64,000 nucleotides of DNA from Mesorhizobium sp. B2-3-12. Its GTDB lineage: Bacteria > Pseudomonadota > Alphaproteobacteria > Rhizobiales > Rhizobiaceae. Within the stretch, counting starts at the first letter, position 1, and each line of letters begins with the position of its first letter. The notes under the pieces are model-generated. The model worked only from the letters and a program-made list of their open reading frames with translations, was not told the DNA's origin and searched no databases. The position numbers were made by a program, and so were the translations under genes. The DNA lies in NCBI RefSeq assembly GCF_006442205.1, contig NZ_VFVR01000002.1, positions 558,001 through 622,000 on the forward strand, read 5' to 3'. Of the stretch, positions 46,386 to 54,721 are shown one piece after another.

Positions 46386-46402
46386 AGCTATTATAAAAGC
46401 TT
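46386..46402. promoter_or_regulatory. AT-rich operator motif, copy 3
   Basis: AGCTATTATAAAAGCTT lies 22 bp before the GntR-type regulator start, sharing GCTATTATAA with the other copies. It would allow autoregulation. The outer AAGCT arms are also inverted (AGCT ... AGCTT). Confidence 0.55.
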
Positions 46403-46424
46403 CGACACAGGCGCGACGAGGCAC

Positions 46425-47195
46425 ATGGACCATTCCGTTCCCACCATCGAAAGTCTTCCCAAGCGCACGCTCGGCCGCGCCAACGGGCCACTTTACCGGC
46501 AGCTCGCCGATATCCTGCGCGAGCCGATCGGCAACGGCACCTTCCCGGTCGGCGGCGAGTTGCCGAAGGAGGCGACCATCGCCGAGCATTTCGGCGTCAG
46601 CCTGATCACCGTGCGCCAGGCGCTGCGCGATCTCGAGGCCGACGGCCTGATCAGGAAGCGCTCGGCCAAGCCGGCGGTAGTCGCGGCGCGCAGCCCCTCG
46701 GTCAATCTGAGCTGGAAGTTCAAGAATTTCGCCGACATGGCGGCCTTCACCAAGGACGCCAAGCTGGCGGTGAAATCCTACCGCAAGGAAGTTTCGCCCG
46801 TGCTCCAGCGCCATTTCGGCATGGGCAAGGACGAGGCCGGCTATTGCCTGCGCAGCGTGCTGTCGATCGGCGAGCAGCGCAAGGCGCAGATCACCACCTA
46901 TTTTCCGCCCGATGTCGGCGCCCGGTTGAAGCGGGAGGACTTTTCCGACGTGCTGATCTTCCGCTCGGTGCAGAAACATCTTGGCCTGCGGCTCGATGTG
47001 GCGCATGTGACGGTGCGCGCCGAGATCGCCGACGAGGCGGTTGCCGCCGACCTCGGTATTTCACTTGGGGCCGCCGTGCTGACGGTGGAGATGCTCTACC
47101 AGTCGGCGGACCAGCGCAGCATCGAATTCTCCGTCGCGCGTCACCCCGCCGACATTTTCAGCATCACCTATGATGCGCCCAACGACCTGTCCTGA
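46425..47195 (+). CDS. GntR-family regulator, HutC type with UTRA domain
   Basis: A 256-residue regulator. The winged-helix domain spans residues about 20-88 (LYRQLADILREPIGNGTFPVGGELPKEATIAEHFGVSLITVRQALRDLEADGLI). The C-terminal UTRA ligand domain follows (residues 95-250; YCLRSVLSIGEQRKAQITTYF, SVARHPADIFSIT). HutC-type regulators bind AT-rich palindromes and respond to a catabolic intermediate. It sits between the oxoacid dehydrogenase operon and transporter 3, and the AT-rich motif lies before it and before both neighbours. It is the leading candidate for binding that motif. Confidence 0.92.
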   Translation: MDHSVPTIESLPKRTLGRANGPLYRQLADILREPIGNGTFPVGGELPKEATIAEHFGVSLITVRQALRDLEADGLIRKRSAKPAVVAARSPSVNLSWKFKNFADMAAFTKDAKLAVKSYRKEVSPVLQRHFGMGKDEAGYCLRSVLSIGEQRKAQITTYFPPDVGARLKREDFSDVLIFRSVQKHLGLRLDVAHVTVRAEIADEAVAADLGISLGAAVLTVEMLYQSADQRSIEFSVARHPADIFSITYDAPNDLS

Positions 47196-47248
47196 AGCCC
47201 GCCCGAGGCGGTATTTTCTGATGTTGTCCGCATAGACAGGACCATAAA

Positions 47249-47261
47249 ATTATAATAGCAT
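47249..47261. promoter_or_regulatory. AT-rich operator motif, copy 4
   Basis: ATTATAATAGCAT lies in the 264-bp gap before the transporter 3 operon, 113 bp before the second operator type at 47374. It is the reverse complement of the copy at 42081. Confidence 0.65.
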
Positions 47262-47373
47262 GATAGCTAGGCTGAGATGCCTGCTTCGGGAGGCGTCGCT
47301 GGGGAGGAATCCGGCGAAATCTTGCCTGCAGGCGTAGCCTTGGGAGAGCCCCGGTCAAATTGACATCTGTAAT

Positions 47374-47387
47374 TGGTACCGGTATCA
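47374..47387. promoter_or_regulatory. TGRTACCGGTAYCA operator, copy 2
   Basis: TGGTACCGGTATCA lies 72 bp before the first binding-protein gene of transporter 3. It is the reverse complement of TGATACCGGTACCA at 40741, an exact match. Confidence 0.7.
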
Positions 47388-47459
47388 TGCAAACACCTTC
47401 TCAACTGATCAAGATGGCGCAGTCCGTCACCGGCTGGGTAGGAACACAGGGAGGAGACC

Positions 47460-48524
47460 ATGAAATTGAGGAGCTTGAGCGCCTGCTTCGTGGCGTTTGC
47501 AGGGTTCGCGGTGTCTATGTCCGCCACGCCTGGCCATAGCGAAGACAAGAAGCCCTACACCATCTATCTCTCGAACAATTTCGTCGGTAACGACTGGCGC
47601 CAGCAGATGGAGCGCGTCGCCAATGTCGCGACCACCAAGGGGCCGCTGAAAGGCCGTGTCGACCTCAAGATCGAGAACGCCGAAAACACCGTCCAGGCGC
47701 AGATCAATTCGCTGAACAACATCATCCGCCAGAAGCCCGCCGCCATCCTGATCGATGCGTCGTCGGCCGAGGCGCTCAATCCGACCATCAAGAAGGCCTG
47801 CGACGCCGGCATCGTCGTCGTCAGCTTCGACCAGACCGTGTCGGCCGAATGCGCCTACAAGCTGCATTCCGATTTCGACATCATGGCCAACAACCAGGCC
47901 GAATGGATGGCCTCCATCCTCGGCGGCAAGGGCAAGGTGCTGATGGACCGCGGCCTTGCCGGCGCGCCGATCTCGGAACAGTTCGAGAAGAATTTCGGCG
48001 CCGTGCTGAAGAAATACCCCGGCATCGAGATCGTCGGCTATTTCAACGGCAATTACGCCGCCGGCCCCGAACAGGAAGGCGTTGCCAGCCTGCTTGCGGC
48101 GCATCCGGAAGTCGATGGCATCTTCTCGCAGGGCTATGGCACCGGCGCCATCAAGGCGCTGCAGAATGCCGATCGGCCGCTGGTGCCGATCGTCGCCGCG
48201 GCCTTCAACGGCACTGGCGTCACCTGCGCGCAGACCAAGGGCGCCAAATGCTGGCTCGGCGCCAATCCGCCGTCGCTTTCGGCCGAGGCCATCAAGCTCG
48301 CGGTCGACATACTCGACACCGGCAAGAAGCCGGCCGACACCACCGTGCTGTTCAATTCACCCGGCCTGACCACGGATCTGGTCGACGCCAAATACGCGCC
48401 GAATTCCTCGGCGGCGAAGATCGAATTGGGCAAGACCGTATTTCCCGATCTGGCGCCGGGTCTGTCCTTGCCGGTGTCGCCGAACTGGGTTGAAATCACG
48501 CCCAAGGAGGCCTCGGGAACCTGA
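47460..48524 (+). CDS. Sugar ABC transporter substrate-binding protein A (transporter 3)
   Basis: A 354-residue periplasmic binding protein with signal peptide (LRSLSACFVAFAGFAVSMSA). The mature start KKPYTIYLSNNFVGNDWRQQ and QAQINSLNNIIRQKP are almost identical to the next gene, so the two arose by duplication. Differences are strongest in the middle and C-terminal ligand region (for example SAECAYKLHSDFDIMANNQ). GGGAGGAG precedes the ATG. It is the first gene of the transporter 3 operon and has both operator types upstream. Confidence 0.93.
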   Translation: MKLRSLSACFVAFAGFAVSMSATPGHSEDKKPYTIYLSNNFVGNDWRQQMERVANVATTKGPLKGRVDLKIENAENTVQAQINSLNNIIRQKPAAILIDASSAEALNPTIKKACDAGIVVVSFDQTVSAECAYKLHSDFDIMANNQAEWMASILGGKGKVLMDRGLAGAPISEQFEKNFGAVLKKYPGIEIVGYFNGNYAAGPEQEGVASLLAAHPEVDGIFSQGYGTGAIKALQNADRPLVPIVAAAFNGTGVTCAQTKGAKCWLGANPPSLSAEAIKLAVDILDTGKKPADTTVLFNSPGLTTDLVDAKYAPNSSAAKIELGKTVFPDLAPGLSLPVSPNWVEITPKEASGT

Positions 48525-48592
48525 CTTTGCGGATGCAATGCGCCACTGTCCGGCGGCGCTGTTTCGAAACGAAAAACTGGGAGGAGAAAATC

Positions 48593-49660
48593 ATGAGAAC
48601 ATTGAGCCGTAACATCGGCCTTGCGGCACTTGCCGTCGCCATGACGGCGATCGGCATGCAGGCCGGTCACGCCGAGGACAAGAAGCCCTACACCATCTAT
48701 CTCTCCAACAATTTCGTCGGCAATGACTGGCGCCAGCAGATGGAGCGCGTCGCCACCGTCTCGGTCAACAAGGGGCCGCTGAAAGGCCGCGTCGACCTCA
48801 AGATCGAGAATGTCGAGAACACCGTCCAGGCGCAGATCAATTCGCTGAACAACATCATCCGCCAGAAGCCGGACGCCATCCTGGTCGACGCCGGCTCGGA
48901 TTCGGCGCTCAACCCGACCATCAAGAAGGCCTGCGACGCCGGCATCGTCGTCATCAGCTTCGACCAGGTGGTGACCGAACCCTGCGCCTTCGCCGTCGCT
49001 TCCGACTGGGACCGCATCCCCTCCGTGATGGCCGAATGGATGGCCACGCAGCTTGGCGGCAAGGGCAACATCATCCTCGACCGGGGCCTGGCCGGTGCGC
49101 CGATCTCGGCGCAACTGCAGGGCGGCTATGAAAAGGTGCTGGCCAAATATCCCGACATCAAGGTGGTCGGCTATTACAACGGCAACTACGCGCTTGGGCC
49201 GGAACAGTCCGGTGTGGCGGCGCTGCTGGCCGCCAACCCGAAGATCGACGGCATCATGACGCAAGGCTACGGCTCGGGCGCCATCCAGGCGCTGAAGGAT
49301 GCCGGCCGGCCGATCGTCCCGGTCGTCGGCTTCTCCTACAATGTCGCCGCCGTCACCTGTGCGCAGACCCAAGGGGCCAAGTGCATCCTTGGCTCCAATC
49401 CGGCCTACCTTTCCTCGGAAGCGATCAAGCTGGCGGTCGAGATCCTCGACACCGGCAAGAAGCCGGCGGAACGCTCTGTCTCGGTCAAGGGTGATTTCGT
49501 CACCACCGATCCCTTCGAGTCCAAGCTCTATCCCGGCACCAAGATGATCAAGATCGCGGTCGGCGAAAACGCCTTCCCCGACCAGGCGCCCGGCCTGACG
49601 CTGCCGATCACGCCCGACTGGGTCGAGATCACCGCTGCGGAAGCGGCCGGCTCGAAGTAA
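48593..49660 (+). CDS. Sugar ABC transporter substrate-binding protein B (transporter 3)
   Basis: A 355-residue paralogue of the preceding gene, 68 bp downstream, with its own signal peptide (MRTLSRNIGLAALAVAMTAI) and GGGAGGAG site. Long stretches are near-identical at DNA level to its neighbour, pointing to a fairly recent tandem duplication. The ligand side differs (VTEPCAFAVASDWDRIPSVM), so it may bind a related sugar or a different anomer for the same ATPase and permeases. Confidence 0.93.
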   Translation: MRTLSRNIGLAALAVAMTAIGMQAGHAEDKKPYTIYLSNNFVGNDWRQQMERVATVSVNKGPLKGRVDLKIENVENTVQAQINSLNNIIRQKPDAILVDAGSDSALNPTIKKACDAGIVVISFDQVVTEPCAFAVASDWDRIPSVMAEWMATQLGGKGNIILDRGLAGAPISAQLQGGYEKVLAKYPDIKVVGYYNGNYALGPEQSGVAALLAANPKIDGIMTQGYGSGAIQALKDAGRPIVPVVGFSYNVAAVTCAQTQGAKCILGSNPAYLSSEAIKLAVEILDTGKKPAERSVSVKGDFVTTDPFESKLYPGTKMIKIAVGENAFPDQAPGLTLPITPDWVEITAAEAAGSK

Positions 49661-49728
49661 CATCGCGAGACCACGACCCTGTCTCCCGGCATCGCAAGAT
49701 GTCGGGAGAGCTTTTCGAAGGCGCTTCC

Positions 49729-51231
49729 ATGGACCTCGTTACCGTCACAGGCCTGTCCAAACGCTATGGCGGCATCGTTGCGCTGAGCGATGCGACATTC
49801 AGTGCCCGCGCCGGCGAGGTGCATGCGCTGCTCGGCGAGAACGGCGCCGGCAAAAGCACCTTCATCCAGATCCTGTCGGGCGCCGTACAGCACGATGGCG
49901 GCTCGATCCTGGTCGACGGGCAGGATTATCGCCCGGTCAATCCCGACGCGGCGCAGGCGCGCGGCATCGCCGCCGTCTTTCAGGAACTGTCGCTGGTCCC
50001 CGACCTCAGCGTCGAACAGAACATCTGGTTCCGCCACGAGCCAAGGACGTGGCTTGGCACCGTCAACCGCGCCGAGATGCGCCGCAAGACACTTGCCTTG
50101 CTCGAAAAGTACAATTTTCCGGCCCTGCGCCCCGACCAGGAGTTGCGGCGGCTGACGCTGGCCGAACGCCAGATCGTCGAGATCGCCAAGGGGCTGGCCA
50201 AGGACCCGCGCATCCTCATCCTCGACGAGGCGACTTCGGCGCTGCCCGCGCGTGAAGCCGAATGGCTGCTGAAGCTCACCCGGCAGCTGGCCGCGGAAGG
50301 CAGGCTGGTCATCTTCATCTCGCACCGCATGGCCGAGGTGCGCGCCATCGCCGACCGGCTGACCATCTTTCGCAATGGCGCCACAGTCGCCGCGCACGAG
50401 GCCAACGCCGTGTCCGACACCGAGATCGTCACCCAGATGATCGGCCGGCATCTCGACCGGCTTTATCCCGAGCGGGTGGCCACGGCAACGGATCGCGTCG
50501 CGCTAAGGGTCGAGGGCCTATCGAGCGGCAGCCGGCTCTCCGGTGTCGACTTTGCCTTGCGCGAAGGCGAGGTGCTGGGCGTCGGCGGCCTGCAGGGCCA
50601 TGGCCAGCGCGAACTGTTCCAGGCGCTGTTCGGCGCCAGCAGGGCGAGCGGCGCCGTTAAACTCTGGGGCAAGCCGGTCTCGATCAACAATCCACGCCAG
50701 GCCTTGACCGGCAGGGATGGTATCGCCCTGGTGCCGGAGGACCGGCGCGGGCAAGGTCTGCTGCTGACCAAGAGCGTGCGCGAGAACCTGACGCTGTCGG
50801 TGATCAGGCGCTTCACCGAAAACGGCTTGCTCAGCCGGCAAAAGGAAGCGGCGCTGGTCAAGGAAATGGTCGATTTCCTGCGCATCAAGGCCGGCACGCC
50901 CGAACAGCTCGCCGGTACCCTGTCGGGCGGTAACCAGCAGAAGGTGATCTTCGGCAAGATGCTGCTGACGCAGGCGCGCGTGCTGTTGCTCTACGACCCG
51001 ACGCGCGGCGTCGATGTCGGCACCAAGGGCGAGATCTTCCAGCTGATGCGCGACCTCGCCGCGAAGGGTTATGCGATCCTGTTCCATTCCAGCGACATGC
51101 CGGAACTCGTCCACGTCGCCGACCGCGTGATGGTGATGCGTGACGGGCGTGTCGCCGCGACGCTGGAAGGCGATCGCATCTCGGAGGCCGGTATCTTGCG
51201 CGCCGCCATGCTTGAACGCGAGGCGGCCTGA
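49729..51231 (+). CDS. Sugar ABC transporter ATPase (transporter 3)
   Basis: A 500-residue double ABC ATPase of the CUT2 group. First domain: Walker A GENGAGKST, signature LTLAERQ and Walker B ILILDEATSA. Second domain: degenerate Walker A GLQGHGQRE, signature LSGGNQQK and a Walker B reading VLLLYDPTRG, in which the usual Asp-Glu is Tyr-Asp. The start MDLVTVTGLSKRYGG at 49729 is chosen as the conserved N-terminus; an ATG at 49699 is possible. The gene is followed by two permease genes, so the transporter has a heterodimeric membrane part. Confidence 0.93.
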   Translation: MDLVTVTGLSKRYGGIVALSDATFSARAGEVHALLGENGAGKSTFIQILSGAVQHDGGSILVDGQDYRPVNPDAAQARGIAAVFQELSLVPDLSVEQNIWFRHEPRTWLGTVNRAEMRRKTLALLEKYNFPALRPDQELRRLTLAERQIVEIAKGLAKDPRILILDEATSALPAREAEWLLKLTRQLAAEGRLVIFISHRMAEVRAIADRLTIFRNGATVAAHEANAVSDTEIVTQMIGRHLDRLYPERVATATDRVALRVEGLSSGSRLSGVDFALREGEVLGVGGLQGHGQRELFQALFGASRASGAVKLWGKPVSINNPRQALTGRDGIALVPEDRRGQGLLLTKSVRENLTLSVIRRFTENGLLSRQKEAALVKEMVDFLRIKAGTPEQLAGTLSGGNQQKVIFGKMLLTQARVLLLYDPTRGVDVGTKGEIFQLMRDLAAKGYAILFHSSDMPELVHVADRVMVMRDGRVAATLEGDRISEAGILRAAMLEREAA

Positions 51232-51234
51232 GGC

Positions 51235-52266
51235 ATGGTGATGGCGAGCGCGGAGCAGACTGGCGAGACGATGCAAAGGCCGGCCGATATGAAATCAACC
51301 ACGCCGGCCATCGGCTGGCGCGGCCGCGCGCTCGACCGTGCGCCGTTCCTGGTTGCCTGCCTGATGCTGGCGTTGATTGTCGGTATCTATGGCAGCCTGC
51401 AATCCGGCGTCTTCACGCTGGACGAACTCAATCTCGACACCGCGGCGGCGATGACGCTGATGCTGGCGGCGACGGGCCAGACCATCGTGCTTTTGCGCGG
51501 CGGCATCGACCTGTCGATCGGCGGCATGATCAGCCTCGGCACGGTGATCGCCGCGACGCGGTTCACCGATGATCCGTCGACCACCGCGCTCTGGGCGTTG
51601 GCTATCCTTGCACTCGGTTTTGTCATCGGTGCGCTCAACGGCCTGCTGATCTCGCTGCTCAAGCTGCAGCCCTTTCTCGTCACGCTCGCAACGTGGTCGA
51701 TCCTCAACGGCGTCGCCATGATCATCCTGCCGACGGACGGCGGCAGCGTGCCTTCCTGGTGGGTTGGCTTTGCCTCCACGCAGCTCTTCGGCCTCACAAG
51801 CCCGGTCTGGATGTTGCTGGTCCTGCTGCTGTTCTGGTGGTGGTTCCGCGCCACTCGGGTCGGCATTTCGATCCAGGCAACCGGATCGAACGAAAAATCG
51901 GCCTTCCTGTCGGGTGTCTCCATCACCCGCGTCAATCTCGTCACCTACGGCCTGTCCGGCCTGTTCGCGGCGGGCGCGGCGCTGTTTTTGGTGACACAGA
52001 CCGGTGCCGGTTCGCCGACCATCGGCAAGGACTACATCCTGCCCTCGGTGGCGGCGGCGGTCATTGGCGGCGTCAGCCTGTTCGGCGGCCGCGGTCACCT
52101 CGCCGGCACGCTGATTGGAGCCTTCGTCCTCACCCTCATCGGCAACCTCGTCTTCGTGCTGCATGTGTCGAGCTACTGGCAGCCGGTCGCGTCGGGTGTC
52201 ATCCTGCTGCTCTCGGTGCTCGCCAGTTCCGTCGCCGAAAAGGCCGCAAGGGGCCGCGTCCAATGA
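51235..52266 (+). CDS. Sugar ABC transporter permease A (transporter 3)
   Basis: A 343-residue BPD_transp_2 permease with about nine hydrophobic segments and the family motif GQTIVLLRGGIDLSIGGMISL near residue 85. A longer N-terminal tail of 35 residues precedes the first helix. The start is close to the ATPase stop (3-bp gap), and its stop overlaps the start of permease B by ATGA. Two different permeases, A and B, are expected to pair. Confidence 0.93.
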   Translation: MVMASAEQTGETMQRPADMKSTTPAIGWRGRALDRAPFLVACLMLALIVGIYGSLQSGVFTLDELNLDTAAAMTLMLAATGQTIVLLRGGIDLSIGGMISLGTVIAATRFTDDPSTTALWALAILALGFVIGALNGLLISLLKLQPFLVTLATWSILNGVAMIILPTDGGSVPSWWVGFASTQLFGLTSPVWMLLVLLLFWWWFRATRVGISIQATGSNEKSAFLSGVSITRVNLVTYGLSGLFAAGAALFLVTQTGAGSPTIGKDYILPSVAAAVIGGVSLFGGRGHLAGTLIGAFVLTLIGNLVFVLHVSSYWQPVASGVILLLSVLASSVAEKAARGRVQ

Positions 52267-53231
52267 GCGCTTTTCTCGCCCGCAACCGGCTCATCGTGCT
52301 CGCCTATGCCGGCATGGTCGTGCTGCTCCTGGTCACGGCGCTGTTCTCGCCGGGCTTCCTCTCCGTCTCCAACATGCGCTCCACCGTCGTGCTGGCGGCC
52401 TTTGTCGGCATCGTCGCGCTCGGACAAACCTTCGTCATCATCGGCGGCGGCATCGATCTCTCCGTGCCCTGGGTGCTGAATTCGGCGGCGATCATCATGG
52501 CGCTGCTGTGCGGCGGGCAGGACCTGCCGCTCACCTGGGTGATGCCGCTGCTGCTTGCCGGCGGCGCCTTCATCGGGCTGGTCAACGGTGTCGGCGTCGC
52601 CCGGTTCGGCGTACCGCCGATCATCATGACGCTGGCAACCAACGTCATCCTGCAAGGCCTGATCCTGGTGCTGACCGGCGGTTCGCCGACCCCCTCGGCG
52701 CCGGCCCTGATCCAGTTCCTGTCGGTCGGCCGCATCGGCGGCTTCCCGGTCATCGCGCTGATCTGGCTCGCGCTGACGCTGGCGGCGACCGTGCTGCTGT
52801 CCAAGGCAGCCTTCGGCCGCCATCTCTACGCGCTCGGCACCAGCGCCACCGTGGCCGAATTCTCAGGCGTCCCGACGGCACGCACCACCATCCTCACCTA
52901 TGTGATTTCGGGCCTTACCGCCGCCTTCGCCGGCATGCTTTTGACCGGCTATTCCGGCCAGGCCTATCTCGGCATGGGCGACGCCTATCTGTTCACCTCG
53001 ATCGCCGCGGTCGCCATTGGCGGCGCCTCGATCCTCGGCGGCAGCGGGCATTATCTCGGCACAGTCGCCGGCGCCATGGTGCTGACCATCCTCACCGGTC
53101 TTTTGCCGGCGCTCAACCTGTCGAGCGGCGCGCTGCTCATCGTCTATGGCGCGGTGATCCTGCTCACCGTCTCGATCGGCAGCGAGGCCTTTGCCGGCCT
53201 CGGCGGCAAGCTACGCAGAAAAGAGGGCTGA
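52263..53231 (+). CDS. Sugar ABC transporter permease B (transporter 3)
   Basis: A 322-residue BPD_transp_2 permease. It begins MSAFLARNRLIVLAYAGMVV, carries the family motif GQTFVIIGGGIDLSVPWVLN and ends with the usual hydrophobic repeat region. Its ATG overlaps the permease A stop. The lactonase gene follows after 2 bp, so the sugar lactonase is made with the transporter. Confidence 0.93.
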   Translation: MSAFLARNRLIVLAYAGMVVLLLVTALFSPGFLSVSNMRSTVVLAAFVGIVALGQTFVIIGGGIDLSVPWVLNSAAIIMALLCGGQDLPLTWVMPLLLAGGAFIGLVNGVGVARFGVPPIIMTLATNVILQGLILVLTGGSPTPSAPALIQFLSVGRIGGFPVIALIWLALTLAATVLLSKAAFGRHLYALGTSATVAEFSGVPTARTTILTYVISGLTAAFAGMLLTGYSGQAYLGMGDAYLFTSIAAVAIGGASILGGSGHYLGTVAGAMVLTILTGLLPALNLSSGALLIVYGAVILLTVSIGSEAFAGLGGKLRRKEG

Positions 53232-53233
53232 CC

Positions 53234-54115
53234 ATGGTCGAAATCACCTGTGTCGTCGATGCCGGGGCCGAACTTGGCGAAGGCACGCTCTGGGATCCCC
53301 AGGCCGGAGTGCTCTGGTGGATCGACATCTGGAAGAAGCTGATCCATCGCTACGACCCCGCGACCGGCCAGGACGAGGTCTTCGAGACGCCTGAATATCT
53401 CGGCTGCCTCGGTCTGCGCGAAAAGGGCGGCCTGGTGCTGACCATGACCGACGGCTTCCATTTCTTCGACCCGGCGACCGGCCGGTTCGAGGCGATCGTC
53501 GATCCGGAAGCGCGTATGCCGAAGACCCGCTTCAACGACGGCAAGCCGGACCGCCAGGGACGCTTCTGGTCGGGCTCGATGTTCGAGGTGCCGGGCCAGC
53601 CGATCGAATTCATCGGCGCGCTCTACCGGCTCGATGCCGATCTCTCCGTGCACAAAATGATCGACGGCATCGGCTGCTCCAACGGGCTGGCCTGGAGCCC
53701 GGATTCAAAGACAATGTATTTCTCCGACAGCCATTCCGGCGCGGTATGGGCCTATGATTTCGATCCTGCCACCGGCGATATCGAGAACCGCCGCACCTTC
53801 ATCGACATGACCGTGACTGGCGGCGTCGCCGACGGCGCCACCGTCGATGCCGAGGGCTGCTACTGGGTGACCATCCCTGTGACCGGCAAGGTCTGCCGCT
53901 ACGACCCCGACGGCAGGCTGATGCAGACGGTGCTGCTGCCAACGGACCTGCCGACCTGCTGCGAGTTCGGCGGCAAGGACCTCGACATCCTCTATGTCAC
54001 CTCGGCCGTGCTGAAGCGCCCGGCCAGCCATTTCACCGGCCAGAAGAATCCTGGCGGATTGTTCGCGCTCGAGGTCGGCGTCAAGGGCCTGACCTTGCCG
54101 GCGTTCAAGGGATAG
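53234..54115 (+). CDS. SMP-30/gluconolactonase family sugar lactonase
   Basis: A 293-residue six-bladed beta-propeller lactonase. Metal-binding parts are visible: GEGTLWDPQAGVLWWIDI (Glu18-type ligand near the start), RFNDGKPDRQGRFWSGSM (Asn and Asp), GCSNGLAWSPDSKTMYFSDS (Asn, Asp). It opens sugar lactones to aldonic acids, the step before the acid-sugar dehydratases. It is the last gene of the transporter 3 operon and starts 2 bp after the permease B stop. Confidence 0.93.
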   Translation: MVEITCVVDAGAELGEGTLWDPQAGVLWWIDIWKKLIHRYDPATGQDEVFETPEYLGCLGLREKGGLVLTMTDGFHFFDPATGRFEAIVDPEARMPKTRFNDGKPDRQGRFWSGSMFEVPGQPIEFIGALYRLDADLSVHKMIDGIGCSNGLAWSPDSKTMYFSDSHSGAVWAYDFDPATGDIENRRTFIDMTVTGGVADGATVDAEGCYWVTIPVTGKVCRYDPDGRLMQTVLLPTDLPTCCEFGGKDLDILYVTSAVLKRPASHFTGQKNPGGLFALEVGVKGLTLPAFKG

Positions 54116-54125
54116 GCAGCTTCGC

Positions 54126-54281
54126 TCAGACCGCCGACATCACCAGCGACGTCTCGACCTTGCGCGTCATTCCGGTAGCGAAACGACGTTCGAGATAGCC
54201 GGCATAGAGCGACAGCGGCCAGCACAGGGCGAAATAGATCAGCGACACCGTGCCGAACACCATCACCGGCTGGTCAGCGGC
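54126..54281 (-). pseudogene. C-terminal remnant of an amino-acid ABC transporter permease
   Basis: A minus-strand reading frame without a start encodes about 52 residues (VMVFGTVSLIYFALCWPLSL, then YAGYLERRF ... SLVMSAV) like the last helix and tail of a HisM/GlnP-type permease. It ends in TGA at 54128-54126. Upstream the similarity stops abruptly at 54281 and a TAG occurs by 54306. It is a leftover from a deletion or rearrangement between the sugar cluster and the next genes. Confidence 0.7.
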
Positions 54282-54302
54282 TTCTCTACGAGTTATAACG
54301 GT

Positions 54303-54315
54303 ATGCTATTATAAT
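54303..54315. promoter_or_regulatory. AT-rich operator motif, orphan copy
   Basis: ATGCTATTATAAT, identical to the 42081 copy. No intact gene starts next to it; it lies upstream of the permease remnant on the minus strand. Confidence 0.55.
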
Positions 54316-54363
54316 GTTATTCGCCTGTTCATGAGCGTCCTGGCGTGATGGTTCCTTGTGATT

Positions 54364-54377
54364 TGATACTGGTACCA
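54364..54377. promoter_or_regulatory. TGRTACCGGTAYCA-like operator, orphan copy
   Basis: TGATACTGGTACCA has one change in the centre from the 40741 copy. It stands 48 bp from the orphan AT-rich copy, as in the transporter 3 promoter where both types occur together. The 54286-54505 gap otherwise holds no gene. Confidence 0.55.
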
Positions 54378-54505
54378 TAATTTTTCATTCGGCCCTGACG
54401 TCAAGGCGTCGGGGCGTGGCGCGACGGCCTGCCTTTTCGGCGCGCCCGCTCATGGGCGCTGCCGGGTAATCATTGAAAGATGCGGTGGGAGCCTGTTGAC
54501 GAGCG

Positions 54506-54721
54506 CTACCGACGGGTCTGGCGTGCCGCGCGACGAACGCTTTGCAAAAGGATGGCCAGACAGCCGACCAGCAGCAGCGCACCGCCAAGCAGTGGCGGCA
54601 GTGCCAGGAGCTTCACCCCCGCGGTAACGGCGCCCACCAGGACCAGCGCCAGCAGCGCCAGACTGCCGTCGTCGACGAACATGCCGAGGAATTCCCTGGC
54701 GACAAGACGAAGGACGTTCAT
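54506..54721 (-). CDS. Small membrane protein
   Basis: A 71-residue protein with two hydrophobic helices (SLALLALVLVGAVTAGVKLLAL and LLGGALLLVGCLAILLQ) and a basic C-terminal tail (SVRRAARQTRR). It overlaps the preceding gene for a larger membrane protein by ATGA, so the two are co-translated and may form a complex. Family not recognised with confidence. Confidence 0.75.
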   Translation of the reverse strand: MNVLRLVAREFLGMFVDDGSLALLALVLVGAVTAGVKLLALPPLLGGALLLVGCLAILLQSVRRAARQTRR

